15,137 nucleotides of DNA, taken from positions 1 to 15,137 of the forward strand of contig JAEWAD010000031.1 in NCBI GenBank assembly GCA_023391905.1. The letters are read 5' to 3'. Each line of letters opens with the position of its first letter. Positions within the stretch are counted from its first letter, which is position 1. The notes under the pieces were generated by a model. The model searched no databases, was not told the origin of the DNA, and saw only the letters and a list, made by a program, of their open reading frames with translations. The translations under genes and the position numbers were made by a program. The stretch is from Pseudomonadota bacterium (GTDB lineage: Bacteria; Pseudomonadota; Alphaproteobacteria; Rhizobiales; Kaistiaceae). This document shows, in pieces, positions 1-6,300 of the stretch.

Positions 1-1422
1 ACGCAGGACGGTGTCGCGTTCGGCGGGGTTAACAGCGACCAGGTCCGTTAACGTCGGACGCCCTTCTGTTAGCGTCCCGGTCTTGTCGAAGGCGACAACG
101 GTGGCATCCCGCAGCGTCTGCAGGGCGTCGCCCTTGCGGAACAGCACGCCGAACTCGGCGGCGCGGCCGGTCGCCACCATGATCGAGGTCGGCGTGGCGA
201 GGCCCATGGCGCACGGGCATGCGATGATCAGCACCGCAACGGCGTTGACGAGCGCGAAGGAGAGGGCGGGCTCGGGGCCGAAGATCAGCCAGACGAGGAA
301 GGTGGCAGCCGCGGCCAGCATCACCGCCGGGACGAACCAGGCCGTCACCTTGTCGACGAGCGCCTGGATCGGCAGCTTGGCGCCCTGCGCGCTTTCGACC
401 ATGCGGATGATCTGGGCCAGCACCGTGTCTGCGCCGACCTTCTCGGCCCGGAAGGAGAAGCTGCCGGTCTTGTTGATGGTGCCGCCGACGACGGCCGCGC
501 CGACGCCCTTTTCGACCGGCACCGGCTCGCCGGTGATCATCGCCTCGTCGACGAAGGAGGCGCCCTCGGTGACGACGCCGTCGACGGCGATCTGGTCGCC
601 GGGGCGGACGAGCAGGATGTCGCCGACCTTGACCGTGTCGAGTTCGACCTCGACAGGCTGGCCGTCACGCAGGATGCGCGCGGTCTTGGGGCGAAGCTTG
701 ACCAGCTTGCGGATCGCAGCGCCGGTACGGCCCTTGGCGCGGGCCTCCAGCATGCGACCGAACAGCACGAGGGTGACGATCACCGCCGCTGCTTCGAAAT
801 AGACGAAGCCCGTGCCCTCCGGCAGCAGGCCGGGCAGGAAGGTGGCGACGGTGGAATAGAGATAGGCCGCGCCGGCGCCGATCGCGACGAGCGCGTTCAT
901 GTCGGGCGCAAGGCGGAAGAGGGCGGGAAGCCCCTTGCGGAAGAAGACGAGGCCCGGGCCGAGCAGCACCAGCGTCGTCAGCGCGAACTGGAGATAGGCG
1001 TTCCAGGGGCCCAGCGTCATCTGCACCCAGTGATGCAGCGCCGGGATCAGGTGCGAGCCCATTTCGAGCACGAAGACCGGCAGCGTCAGCAGCGCCGCGA
1101 TGGCGAGCGAGCGTGCCAGCGCACTCGCCTCGGCGTCGCGCTTCTCGGAAATGTCCTCGGGCTCATCGGTCGCCGTGACGGTGTGCGCTTCATAGCCGGC
1201 GGTGCGCACGGCGGCTTCCAGCGCCTCTGCCGGCACGAGGCCAGCCGGCGCCCAGATGGTCGCCCGCTCGGTGGCGAGGTTGACGCTGGCATTCGAGACG
1301 CCCGGCACCTTCTTCAGCGCCTTCTCGACCCGCGAGACGCACGACGCGCAGGTCATGCCCTCGATCGCGAGGTCGAGTTCGCGGTCCGGTGCGATGGTCT
1401 GAGGAGATGGCATGCTGGTCAT
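1..1422 (-). CDS. copA: Copper-exporting P1B-type ATPase, N-terminal 474 residues (3' end beyond window)
   Basis: Inner-membrane pump that uses ATP to export Cu(I) from the cytoplasm. Read on the minus strand, the protein has an N-terminal heavy-metal-associated domain with GMTCASC at residues 22-28 (Cys25, Cys28), then several membrane segments. The actuator-domain TGE loop is at 297-299, the metal-binding membrane motif Cys402-Pro-Cys404 lies in IACPCAMGLATP, and the phosphorylated Asp446 is in DKTGTLTEG. CPC plus the GMTCxSC domain is typical of copper/silver pumps rather than Zn/Cd pumps. The ATP-binding domain continues past the left edge, so the gene is cut by the window and not shown to be broken. 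The ATG at 1422 is preferred over an in-frame ATG at 1413 because GAAGGG lies 8 nt upstream of it. A MerR-type promoter lies just upstream. Confidence 0.97.
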   Translation of the reverse strand, partial: MTSMPSPQTIAPDRELDLAIEGMTCASCVSRVEKALKKVPGVSNASVNLATERATIWAPAGLVPAEALEAAVRTAGYEAHTVTATDEPEDISEKRDAEASALARSLAIAALLTLPVFVLEMGSHLIPALHHWVQMTLGPWNAYLQFALTTLVLLGPGLVFFRKGLPALFRLAPDMNALVAIGAGAAYLYSTVATFLPGLLPEGTGFVYFEAAAVIVTLVLFGRMLEARAKGRTGAAIRKLVKLRPKTARILRDGQPVEVELDTVKVGDILLVRPGDQIAVDGVVTEGASFVDEAMITGEPVPVEKGVGAAVVGGTINKTGSFSFRAEKVGADTVLAQIIRMVESAQGAKLPIQALVDKVTAWFVPAVMLAAAATFLVWLIFGPEPALSFALVNAVAVLIIACPCAMGLATPTSIMVATGRAAEFGVLFRKGDALQTLRDATVVAFDKTGTLTEGRPTLTDLVAVNPAERDTVLR

Positions 1423-1455
1423 CGAAAAAGCCCTTCGTTCGGCGTGATGACGATA

Positions 1456-1486
1456 TAGGTAAAGCTTCCAATCATTGGAAGGTCAA
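1456..1486 (-). promoter_or_regulatory. CueR/HmrR-type promoter of the copper ATPase
   Basis: On the minus strand there is a -35 TTGACC (1486-1481), a 19-bp spacer, and a -10-like TACCTA (1461-1456). The spacer contains a perfect dyad CTTCCAAT-C-ATTGGAAG at 1465-1481. Over-long 19-20 bp spacers carrying a dyad are the hallmark of promoters activated by MerR-family regulators. The CTTCC...GGAAG arms resemble CueR/HmrR copper sites. The assignment of the regulator is inference; no MerR-family gene is present in the window. Confidence 0.85.
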
Positions 1487-1502
1487 GAGGGCGTTTTCGG
1501 CC

Positions 1503-1533
1503 TTGACCTTACCATGATGGGAAACTCCATATT
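1503..1533 (+). promoter_or_regulatory. CueR/HmrR-type promoter of the copper chaperone gene
   Basis: The plus strand shows TTGACC (1503-1508), a 19-bp spacer and CATATT (1528-1533). The spacer begins TTACCATGATGGGAA, matching the core of the ATPase promoter facing the other way; the shared pattern is CCTTMCMATGATKGGAA. The two -35 boxes lie back to back, 16 bp apart, so the promoters do not overlap and each has its own activator site. Assignment to a copper-sensing MerR protein rests on spacing, dyad and the two copper genes flanking it. Confidence 0.82.
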
Positions 1534-1607
1534 CGCTTCATCGCATGAGACTACCGCCGTGGGGTGGGGCTCATCGTTCCGATCAACCTCTTGAAGGAGA
1601 AAGCGAA

Positions 1608-1805
1608 ATGCTGGTTCTGAAGGTGAAGGACATGTCCTGCGGCCATTGCGCGGCGACGATCGAGAAGACCGTGAAGGGTGTCGACGCCGACGCGCGCGTC
1701 GAGATCAACCTGGCGACGAAGACCGTCCATGTGGACGGAGCGGCGGACACGGCGGCGATCGTCGCGGCGCTGGACGAAGCCGGCTATCCGAGCGTCCGGG
1801 CCTAG
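1608..1805 (+). CDS. copZ: Copper chaperone, heavy-metal-associated domain protein (CopZ-like)
   Basis: A 65-residue single HMA-domain protein that should carry Cu(I) in the cytoplasm and hand it to the neighbouring ATPase. The metal-binding motif MSCGHC supplies Cys11 and Cys14, and the fold pattern (LKVKDMSCGHC, VEINLATKTVHVDG, AALDEAGYPSV) follows the ferredoxin-like HMA family over its whole length. The reading frame is open further upstream, but the ATG at 1608 is chosen because AAGGAG (1594-1599) lies 8 nt before it and because it gives the normal family length. It is divergent from the copper ATPase, and the two share a promoter region with matching MerR-type sites. Confidence 0.95.
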   Translation: MLVLKVKDMSCGHCAATIEKTVKGVDADARVEINLATKTVHVDGAADTAAIVAALDEAGYPSVRA

Positions 1806-1820
1806 GATCCGGAGCGGCCC

Positions 1821-1843
1821 GAGCCCGGCCGAGCGGCCGGCTC
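1821..1843 (+). terminator. Possible terminator-like hairpin after the copper chaperone gene
   Basis: GAGCCCGGCC and GGCCGGCTC can pair around a 4-nt loop with one bulged C, 15 nt after the stop codon. There is no T-run after it, so intrinsic termination is uncertain. It could equally be a 3'-end stabilising hairpin. Confidence 0.3.
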
Positions 1844-1921
1844 GCCGCCCATGAAGCCCGCGTCGATCCTCGCGGCTTTGAAGGCCCCCCATAGGCATGA
1901 TGTCGCCGATATGTTCTATTC

Positions 1922-1951
1922 GCGAGGCTGGGACGTAGGTCTCAGCCTCGC
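1922..1951 (+). promoter_or_regulatory. Strong stem-loop in the leader of the secreted-protein gene
   Basis: Bases 1922-1934 (GCGAGGCTGGGAC) pair with 1939-1951 (GTCTCAGCCTCGC) through 13 consecutive pairs, one of them G-T, closing a GTAG tetraloop. The stem ends 20 nt before the ATG at 1972, just upstream of the AGGGA ribosome site. No T-run follows, so it is not a normal intrinsic terminator. It may be an mRNA leader element affecting translation or stability, or an operator-like palindrome in DNA. Function unknown. Confidence 0.55.
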
Positions 1952-1971
1952 ACGAACAGGGACGCTTCATC

Positions 1972-2355
1972 ATGAATCACGGCCTTCTGTTTTCAGCAGT
2001 TCTTTCCGCGGCTTTCCTTCTCCCTCCCGCCGCATGGGCCGACATCCCGCTTCTCAATGCGACATGCCCGGGCGGCATTGATGTTCACGCCGATCGAGGC
2101 GGCCCGATCTACATCAACGGCAAAGAAGGTAAGCTCAAGAAGGTCAACAACAACTACTACGAGGCGCGCGGCGGCGGGGTCACGATTTCGCTCGCGATCA
2201 ATCCCGACGGGTCGCCGAGCGTCTCCTACACCGGCAAGAACCGCGCGAACGGGATCTGCTCGCTCGCCGGGGCGTCGGGCGGGGGGGATGGTGCTGGCGG
2301 CTGTCCGGCCGACGTCTCGGAGGCCGATCGCTACAAATACCCTGCCTGCAACTGA
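1972..2355 (+). CDS. Conserved-looking secreted protein, function unknown
   Basis: A 127-residue protein with a clear Sec signal peptide: MNHGLL start, hydrophobic core FSAVLSAAFLLPP, and a cleavage site after AWA (residue 23). The mature part is small and soluble, with four cysteines (NATC, GICS, GGCP, PACN) that could form two disulfides in the periplasm. It has a motif GGPIYINGKEGKLKKVNNNYYEA followed by a beta-rich section and a Gly-rich linker. I do not recognise a named family. The ATG at 1972 follows AGGGA by about 9 nt. It is 12 nt upstream of a second small secreted protein gene and probably shares its transcript. A link to copper is suggested only by position. Confidence 0.82.
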   Translation: MNHGLLFSAVLSAAFLLPPAAWADIPLLNATCPGGIDVHADRGGPIYINGKEGKLKKVNNNYYEARGGGVTISLAINPDGSPSVSYTGKNRANGICSLAGASGGGDGAGGCPADVSEADRYKYPACN

Positions 2356-2367
2356 GGGGGAGCGACC

Positions 2368-2670
2368 ATGAAGCCTATTGTCGCGATACCTCTGGCGCTT
2401 TCCGCCGTTTGTACGCTGATCCTGCCGCTCGAAGCCTTGGCGGTGAGCCGGGGCAATATGCCGGCCTATTGCCGGGGCGAGGTTTCCGGGCAGTACGGAA
2501 CCAAGCCAATGTATGTGAAGACGGCGAAGCCGAAGCGGGCGAAGGACGGCTCGACGACGATCCGCGGAACGGTCGACAAGGGCAGCGAGGGCATCAAGGA
2601 ATTCGAATGTCAGTTCGATGCGAAGGGTAATCTCACAGGGGTGATGGCACTGACGAGCGACGGGGAATAG
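2368..2670 (+). CDS. Small secreted protein, function unknown, paired with the gene before it
   Basis: A 100-residue protein with an N-terminal signal peptide (hydrophobic stretch IPLALSAVCTLILPL, cleavage probably after ALA near residue 25). The mature part begins near VSRGNMPAYCRGE and has two cysteines (AYCRGE and FECQFD) placed to form one disulfide. It has a repeated beta pattern (TTIRGTVDKG, FECQFDAKGN) that suggests a compact beta fold. Ribosome site GAGGGGGAG lies just before the ATG, overlapping the end of the previous gene. The 12-nt gap indicates an operon. I do not recognise a function; a periplasmic location is likely. Confidence 0.8.
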   Translation: MKPIVAIPLALSAVCTLILPLEALAVSRGNMPAYCRGEVSGQYGTKPMYVKTAKPKRAKDGSTTIRGTVDKGSEGIKEFECQFDAKGNLTGVMALTSDGE

Positions 2671-2701
2671 CCCCAGCCGCGGCCGTTGGTCGAACAAGCA
2701 G

Positions 2702-2736
2702 GCAGGTGTCGGGCCCCCGGAAAGGTCGGCACTTGC
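2702..2736. terminator. Possible bidirectional hairpin between convergent genes
   Basis: GCAGGTGTCG (2702-2711) can pair with CGGCACTTGC (2727-2736) over 10 positions including two G-T pairs. It lies in the 81-bp gap between the secreted-protein pair and the DoxX gene, which converge. Only a short CATTT follows on the plus strand, so support is modest. Confidence 0.35.
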
Positions 2737-2751
2737 CCATTTCGCTTCGCC

Positions 2752-3192
2752 CTAGCCGGGTTCCCTCAGGGCTGTATGGCGTCGCCGCGCCAGCCAGCCG
2801 TCGACGCTCCATGCGCCGGGGCCGGCGGCGGCGATGTAGAGGAAGATGAAGCAGAAAAGGATCGCCTCGATACCGCCGTTCAGCAGCGGGAAGAAATTCT
2901 CCGGCAGGTGAACCAGGAAATAGGCGACCGCCATTTCGCCGGAGAGCACGAAGGCGACGGGGCCGGTGAGAAAGCCGATCAGCAGCAGCGGCGCGCCGAT
3001 CAGCTCGAACCAGCCGGCGATCCAGAAGATCGAATAGGGCGGCAGGGAAGACAGCGCCTCGGAATGGGGAAAGCCGAGCAGCTTTGCCGTGCCGTACTGG
3101 AGATAGACGAGCGCCGTGACGATGCGCAGCAGCGACAGCATTTCCGGTCGCCAGCGCCTGAGGACGGGCATGCGGCTCAGATCATAGGCCAT
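2752..3192 (-). CDS. DoxX-family integral membrane protein
   Basis: A 146-residue inner-membrane protein with about four hydrophobic spans. The DoxX pattern is clear: LLRIVTALVYLQYGTAKLLGFP near the N-terminus, GWFELIGAPLLLIGFLTGPVAFVLSGEMAVAYFLVHLPENFFPLLNGG in the middle, and a last span ending near the YIAAAGPGAWSVDGWL tail. DoxX-family proteins are linked to redox and thiol stress in some bacteria, but the exact role of this one cannot be read here. The ATG at 3192 has AGGA 7 nt upstream; an in-frame GTG one codon earlier (3195) is the alternative. It stands alone on the minus strand, divergent from the small FPTSDPP protein and convergent with the secreted pair. Confidence 0.9.
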   Translation of the reverse strand: MAYDLSRMPVLRRWRPEMLSLLRIVTALVYLQYGTAKLLGFPHSEALSSLPPYSIFWIAGWFELIGAPLLLIGFLTGPVAFVLSGEMAVAYFLVHLPENFFPLLNGGIEAILFCFIFLYIAAAGPGAWSVDGWLARRRHTALREPG

Positions 3193-3349
3193 CACGTCAT
3201 CCTGCCTTTCCCGACGCGATCTCCCGAAACGGGTATCGCGGCGCTGCGGAGAAACCCTCCGTCCAGCGCAAATCTAGAACCAAGTCAGGAACGAAAACAG
3301 CCGTCGTGCCTTGTCTATTCGGAGTAGACGGATGGCAAGGAGGGTATCC

Positions 3350-3574
3350 ATGGCTGTCAAGGAGCTGCTGAAATCGATGGTGCCGGGCCATGCCGCGCGG
3401 CATGCCCGCAAGGAGGCGAACACGCGCCTCGACAAGGAGCTGAAGGAATCGTTCCCGACGAGTGATCCGCCGGGCATGGTCCAGCCGGGCTCCGGCATCA
3501 CCGGCGCCGAGGTCAGGCCGTCGCAATTGTCTCCCTCGCAGCTCGCGAAGGAGAAGGCCAAGCGAGTCCACTAG
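3350..3574 (+). CDS. Small basic protein with KELKESFPTSDPP motif, function unknown
   Basis: A 74-residue hydrophilic protein rich in Lys, Arg and Ser/Pro, with no signal peptide or membrane span. The motif LDKELKESFPTSDPP (about residues 31-45) is of a type common in short proteobacterial proteins of unknown function, where a helix ending in FPASDPP or FPTSDPP is the conserved part. The ATG at 3350 is chosen over ATG 3332 because AAGGAGGG (3337-3344) lies about 6 nt before it. The tail after the motif is likely disordered. The transcript probably stops at the terminator at 3670-3701. No partner gene is obvious. Confidence 0.8.
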   Translation: MAVKELLKSMVPGHAARHARKEANTRLDKELKESFPTSDPPGMVQPGSGITGAEVRPSQLSPSQLAKEKAKRVH

Positions 3575-3669
3575 CGGTAGGGGCTTGCGGAATCTCCGTC
3601 CGGGATGGCGCACCGGTTCGGACGTGGTCCCATTCAGAGACCTCCCGGGCGCGACAACCGCGCTATCTG

Positions 3670-3701
3670 GCCCCCGCGATCGGTATCGCGGGGGCATTTT
3701 T
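3670..3701 (+). terminator. Intrinsic (rho-independent) terminator
   Basis: A perfect 11-bp stem, GCCCCCGCGAT (3670-3680) with ATCGCGGGGGC (3685-3695), closes a CGGT tetraloop. ATTTTT (3696-3701) follows at once. The T-run is on the plus strand only, so it ends the 3350-3574 transcript and protects the convergent kinase gene. Confidence 0.92.
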
Positions 3702-3716
3702 CGTGTCTCGGCGCCC

Positions 3717-5234
3717 TTACGCCGGCATGGCGAAGACGGGCTTCAGCGCCTCATAGGTGGCGCGGTAGCGCGCATAGCCATTGTCGTAGACGGTGCGGTT
3801 CTCCGGGTTCGGCTCGATCAACGCGCCGCGGGTCGCGAGGCTCGAAATGCCGTTCCAGTCGGAAGCGAGGCCGGTGCCGATCGCCGCCACCCAGGCGGCG
3901 CCGACCGAGGAACCATAGGGGTTGTCGAGCAGTTGCACCGGCGCTCCGATCACGTCAGCCATGATCTGCATCCAGACCCGGCTCTTGGTGCCGCCGTCCG
4001 AGGCGAAGAAGCGGCTCGGGGCATGGCCCATGTCGGCGAGCACGTCGATATGGTGGCGGAAGCCGTAGGCGATGCCCTCGAGCAGCGCGCGCCAGATGTG
4101 ACCCTTGCCGTTGCCGAGCGTCAGGCCGATGAAGGTGCCGCGCGCCAGCGGATCGTGGATCGGCGTCTTCTCGCCGAGGAAATAGGGCAGGCACAGCACG
4201 CCGTCGCTGCCGGCGGCGACGGAGCCCGCCAGCTTGTCGAGCGCGACATGCGGCCTTTCCTCGCCGTTCGCGTCGCCGAGCAGGCCGGCCAGCCAGTTGA
4301 GCGCCGAGCCCGACGCCGCCATGCAGCCGTTCGGCGCGTAGAGCCCGGGCACGAGGTGATAGTCGAGATAGAGGCGCGCATCCGGCATGGCGCGGTCGGC
4401 CGCCACGACGATATCGCCGGCGCCGCCGAACTTGAGCAGCACGTCGCCGGACGAGGCGATGCCGGCGGCGAGCGCCGAGGCGATGTGGTCGGCCGCGCCG
4501 CCGAAGACCGGCAGCCCCTCGGGGAGACCGGTCGCGGCAGCCGCCTCGGCCGAAACGCGGCCCATTTCCTCATGCGTGACGGTGCGGTCCGGCACCGCGC
4601 TTCTCGGAATGCCGGCGAGCGCGACCAGGTCGTCGGCGATGCGGTCGGTGGCGACCTCGGTGAAGCCCGCTTCCAGCGCCCAGTTCTGCTCCACGGCGCG
4701 ACGGCCGGTCAGGCGCCAGTTCACATAGTCGTAGGAACCGAACACGGTGGCGATGCGGCCGAAGACGTCCGGCTCGTGCTTCGCGATCCAGCGCAGCTTG
4801 GCGGCGACCAGCTGCTGGTTCACGCCATTGCCGGTGCGGTTCAGGAAGGCGGCCTCGTCGAGCTCGCGCTTCAGCCCTTCGACCTCGGCGCCGCAGCGGC
4901 CGTCGCTCTGCTGGATGCTCGGGCGCAGCACCGTGCCCTCGGCGTCGAGCAGCACGACGGCGGGCAGCATGCCGGTGACGCAGATGCCGGCGAGCGAGTC
5001 CGGCCCCTCCGGCAGCGCCGCAATCGTCTCGCGCAGGACGGCGCAGGTGTTGGCCCACCATTCGGCCGGATCCTCTTCCGCCCAGCCCGGCTTCGGCGAC
5101 GAGAGCGCGACCGGGCGGGAAGCCATGTGCAGGATCTCGTCGGGAACGCGCACGGCGATGGCGATGGTCGACGTCGTGCCGATATCGAGGCCGATGACGG
5201 TCGTCTTCGGCGCGGTCGTCTTGGAGGCAGGCAT
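3717..5234 (-). CDS. FGGY-family carbohydrate kinase
   Basis: A 505-residue cytoplasmic sugar kinase that transfers phosphate from ATP to a sugar or ketose, in the xylulokinase/ribulokinase superfamily. The N-terminal phosphate-binding motif LDIGTTST is at residues 16-23, the sugar-contact segment QQSDGRCG at 108-115, and the likely catalytic base Asp249 is in FGGAADHIAS. The C-terminal ATPase half contains KFGGAGD, LPYFLGEKTP (349-358), SDGGTKSRVWMQIMADVIGAPV and the NPYGSSVGAAW segment. The length matches the family. The substrate is not certain; the adjacent DeoR regulator and SDR dehydrogenase suggest a ketose made by oxidising a polyol. The ATG at 5234 has no strong ribosome site and lies 54 nt after the regulator's stop, so it is probably the second gene of that operon. 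Confidence 0.95.
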   Translation of the reverse strand: MPASKTTAPKTTVIGLDIGTTSTIAIAVRVPDEILHMASRPVALSSPKPGWAEEDPAEWWANTCAVLRETIAALPEGPDSLAGICVTGMLPAVVLLDAEGTVLRPSIQQSDGRCGAEVEGLKRELDEAAFLNRTGNGVNQQLVAAKLRWIAKHEPDVFGRIATVFGSYDYVNWRLTGRRAVEQNWALEAGFTEVATDRIADDLVALAGIPRSAVPDRTVTHEEMGRVSAEAAAATGLPEGLPVFGGAADHIASALAAGIASSGDVLLKFGGAGDIVVAADRAMPDARLYLDYHLVPGLYAPNGCMAASGSALNWLAGLLGDANGEERPHVALDKLAGSVAAGSDGVLCLPYFLGEKTPIHDPLARGTFIGLTLGNGKGHIWRALLEGIAYGFRHHIDVLADMGHAPSRFFASDGGTKSRVWMQIMADVIGAPVQLLDNPYGSSVGAAWVAAIGTGLASDWNGISSLATRGALIEPNPENRTVYDNGYARYRATYEALKPVFAMPA

Positions 5235-5288
5235 CCAGGGAGTTCCAGCTTGTTGGAATGGCGGGAGGGACGGTGGGAGCGGCGTTGC

Positions 5289-6173
5289 CTACTCGAGGCT
5301 GCGGTCGCTTTCCCGGCCGGCGATGACGACTTCGATCTCGGCGGCGGCGAGCGCGCGGGCGAGATGCGGGGGCGGCGGGGCGTCGGTGACGAGGATGTCC
5401 GCCCCGGAGAGCTCGCAGACACGCGCCAGCGAGCGATGATCGAACTTGGAGGAGTCGCAGAGGATGACGACCTGATCGGCGCGCGCGATGAAGGCGCGCT
5501 TCACCTCCGTGTCTTCGACCGAATAGTCGAAGAAGCCCGCCTCGATCAGGCCGGAGACGCCGATGAACACCCGGTCGATATTGTAGTTCTGCAATTCGCC
5601 GACGGCGCGTGAGCCGACCACCGATTGTTCGGGATTGCGCACTTCGCCGCCGAGCACATAGACGGGGCTCTTCGAGGCGGAGAGCGTCATCGCGGCGCGC
5701 AGGCTGTTCGTGAAGACGCGGAGATCCGAGCGCTCGACGACGGCCTCCGCCAGCGTCAGCGTCGAGGTGCCGACGTCGATGCCGATGGTCTCGCCGGGGC
5801 CGATCAGGGTCGCCGCGGTCGTGGCGATCGCCGATTTCTCGCGCGCGTTGCGATGGCGCCGGCTCTTGAAGGCCGGCTCCTCGGCGACGAAGATCTCGCG
5901 CGGGTCGATCGCGGAGGAGACGGCACCGCCATGGGTCCGGGCCAGCAGGCCGCGATCGGACAGCGTGACGAGATCCCGCCGGATCGTCATTTCGGACACG
6001 CCGAGATCGCTGGCGAATTTCGACACCGAGACGAAACCGTTGGTGGCGATGACGTCGAGGATCAGCGCCTGGCGCGCGCCGGCGGGCATGCGGGCGAAAT
6101 CGCGGACATTCCATTCGGAAGGGTCCGGCGACGGGGGAGCGAATTCGTGGACCGGCATCGGGTCGGCTGGCAT
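5289..6173 (-). CDS. DeoR/GlpR-family transcriptional regulator
   Basis: A 294-residue repressor-type protein. The N-terminal winged helix-turn-helix spans about residues 32-85: RQALILDVIATNGFVSVSKFASDLGVS, then recognition helix SEMTIRRDLVTL (60-71), then GLLARTHGGA. The C-terminal effector domain (DeoRC, ISOCOT fold) has IGIDVGTSTLTLAEAV, GGEVRN, VGSRAVGEL and CDSSKFDHRSL; such domains usually sense a sugar phosphate. The ATG at 6173 has AAGGAG 6 nt upstream, which gives an N-terminal extension of roughly 28 residues before the usual DeoR start; Met29 would give the standard length but lacks such a site. It heads an operon with the FGGY kinase and is divergent from the SDR gene, with an inverted repeat between. 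Confidence 0.95.
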   Translation of the reverse strand: MPADPMPVHEFAPPSPDPSEWNVRDFARMPAGARQALILDVIATNGFVSVSKFASDLGVSEMTIRRDLVTLSDRGLLARTHGGAVSSAIDPREIFVAEEPAFKSRRHRNAREKSAIATTAATLIGPGETIGIDVGTSTLTLAEAVVERSDLRVFTNSLRAAMTLSASKSPVYVLGGEVRNPEQSVVGSRAVGELQNYNIDRVFIGVSGLIEAGFFDYSVEDTEVKRAFIARADQVVILCDSSKFDHRSLARVCELSGADILVTDAPPPPHLARALAAAEIEVVIAGRESDRSLE

Positions 6174-6214
6174 CGCAGTCTCCTTCCGGACGCGTCAACG
6201 AGAATTTCGAACAT

Positions 6215-6258
6215 AACCAAACATTATCCGGCTGGACGACGTTGTAAAGTGTTCGGTT
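6215..6258. promoter_or_regulatory. Candidate DeoR-family operator (spaced inverted repeat)
   Basis: AACCAAACATT (6215-6225) and AAGTGTTCGGTT (6247-6258) are inverted copies: the second reads AACCGAACACTT on the other strand, 9 of 11 positions matching. The region is much AT-richer than the flanking genes. The arms overlap or abut the -10 and -35 of the leftward promoter and lie 43-86 nt before the SDR start, a fitting place to repress both directions. That the DeoR protein binds here is inference. Confidence 0.5.
6221..6248 (-). promoter_or_regulatory. Sigma70-like promoter for the regulator-kinase operon
   Basis: On the minus strand TTTACA (6248-6243), 16 bp, then TAATGT (6226-6221) forms a good housekeeping-type promoter about 48 nt before the regulator's start codon. 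It overlaps the inverted repeat listed for this gap, which would allow autorepression. Confidence 0.55.
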
Positions 6259-6300
6259 TTGCGATTTGCTGGCGGGTATCAAACAACTGAGGACAAACGA

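Noticed and set aside
1..1422. Truncated copper ATPase as a pseudogene
   Set aside because: The frame is intact to the window edge with all motifs in order; the cut is only the end of the supplied sequence.
3288..3313. GGAAC resembling the -35 of a general-stress EcfG promoter before the FPTSDPP gene
   Set aside because: At 16-17 bp downstream the sequence reads CCTTG/CTTGT, not the expected CGTT, so the -10 half is missing.
3462..5612. Very long open frame on the plus strand across the kinase and regulator genes
   Set aside because: Composition is Arg/Ala/Gly-rich with no recognisable domain; it is antisense to two genes with clear family motifs and arises from high GC at third positions.
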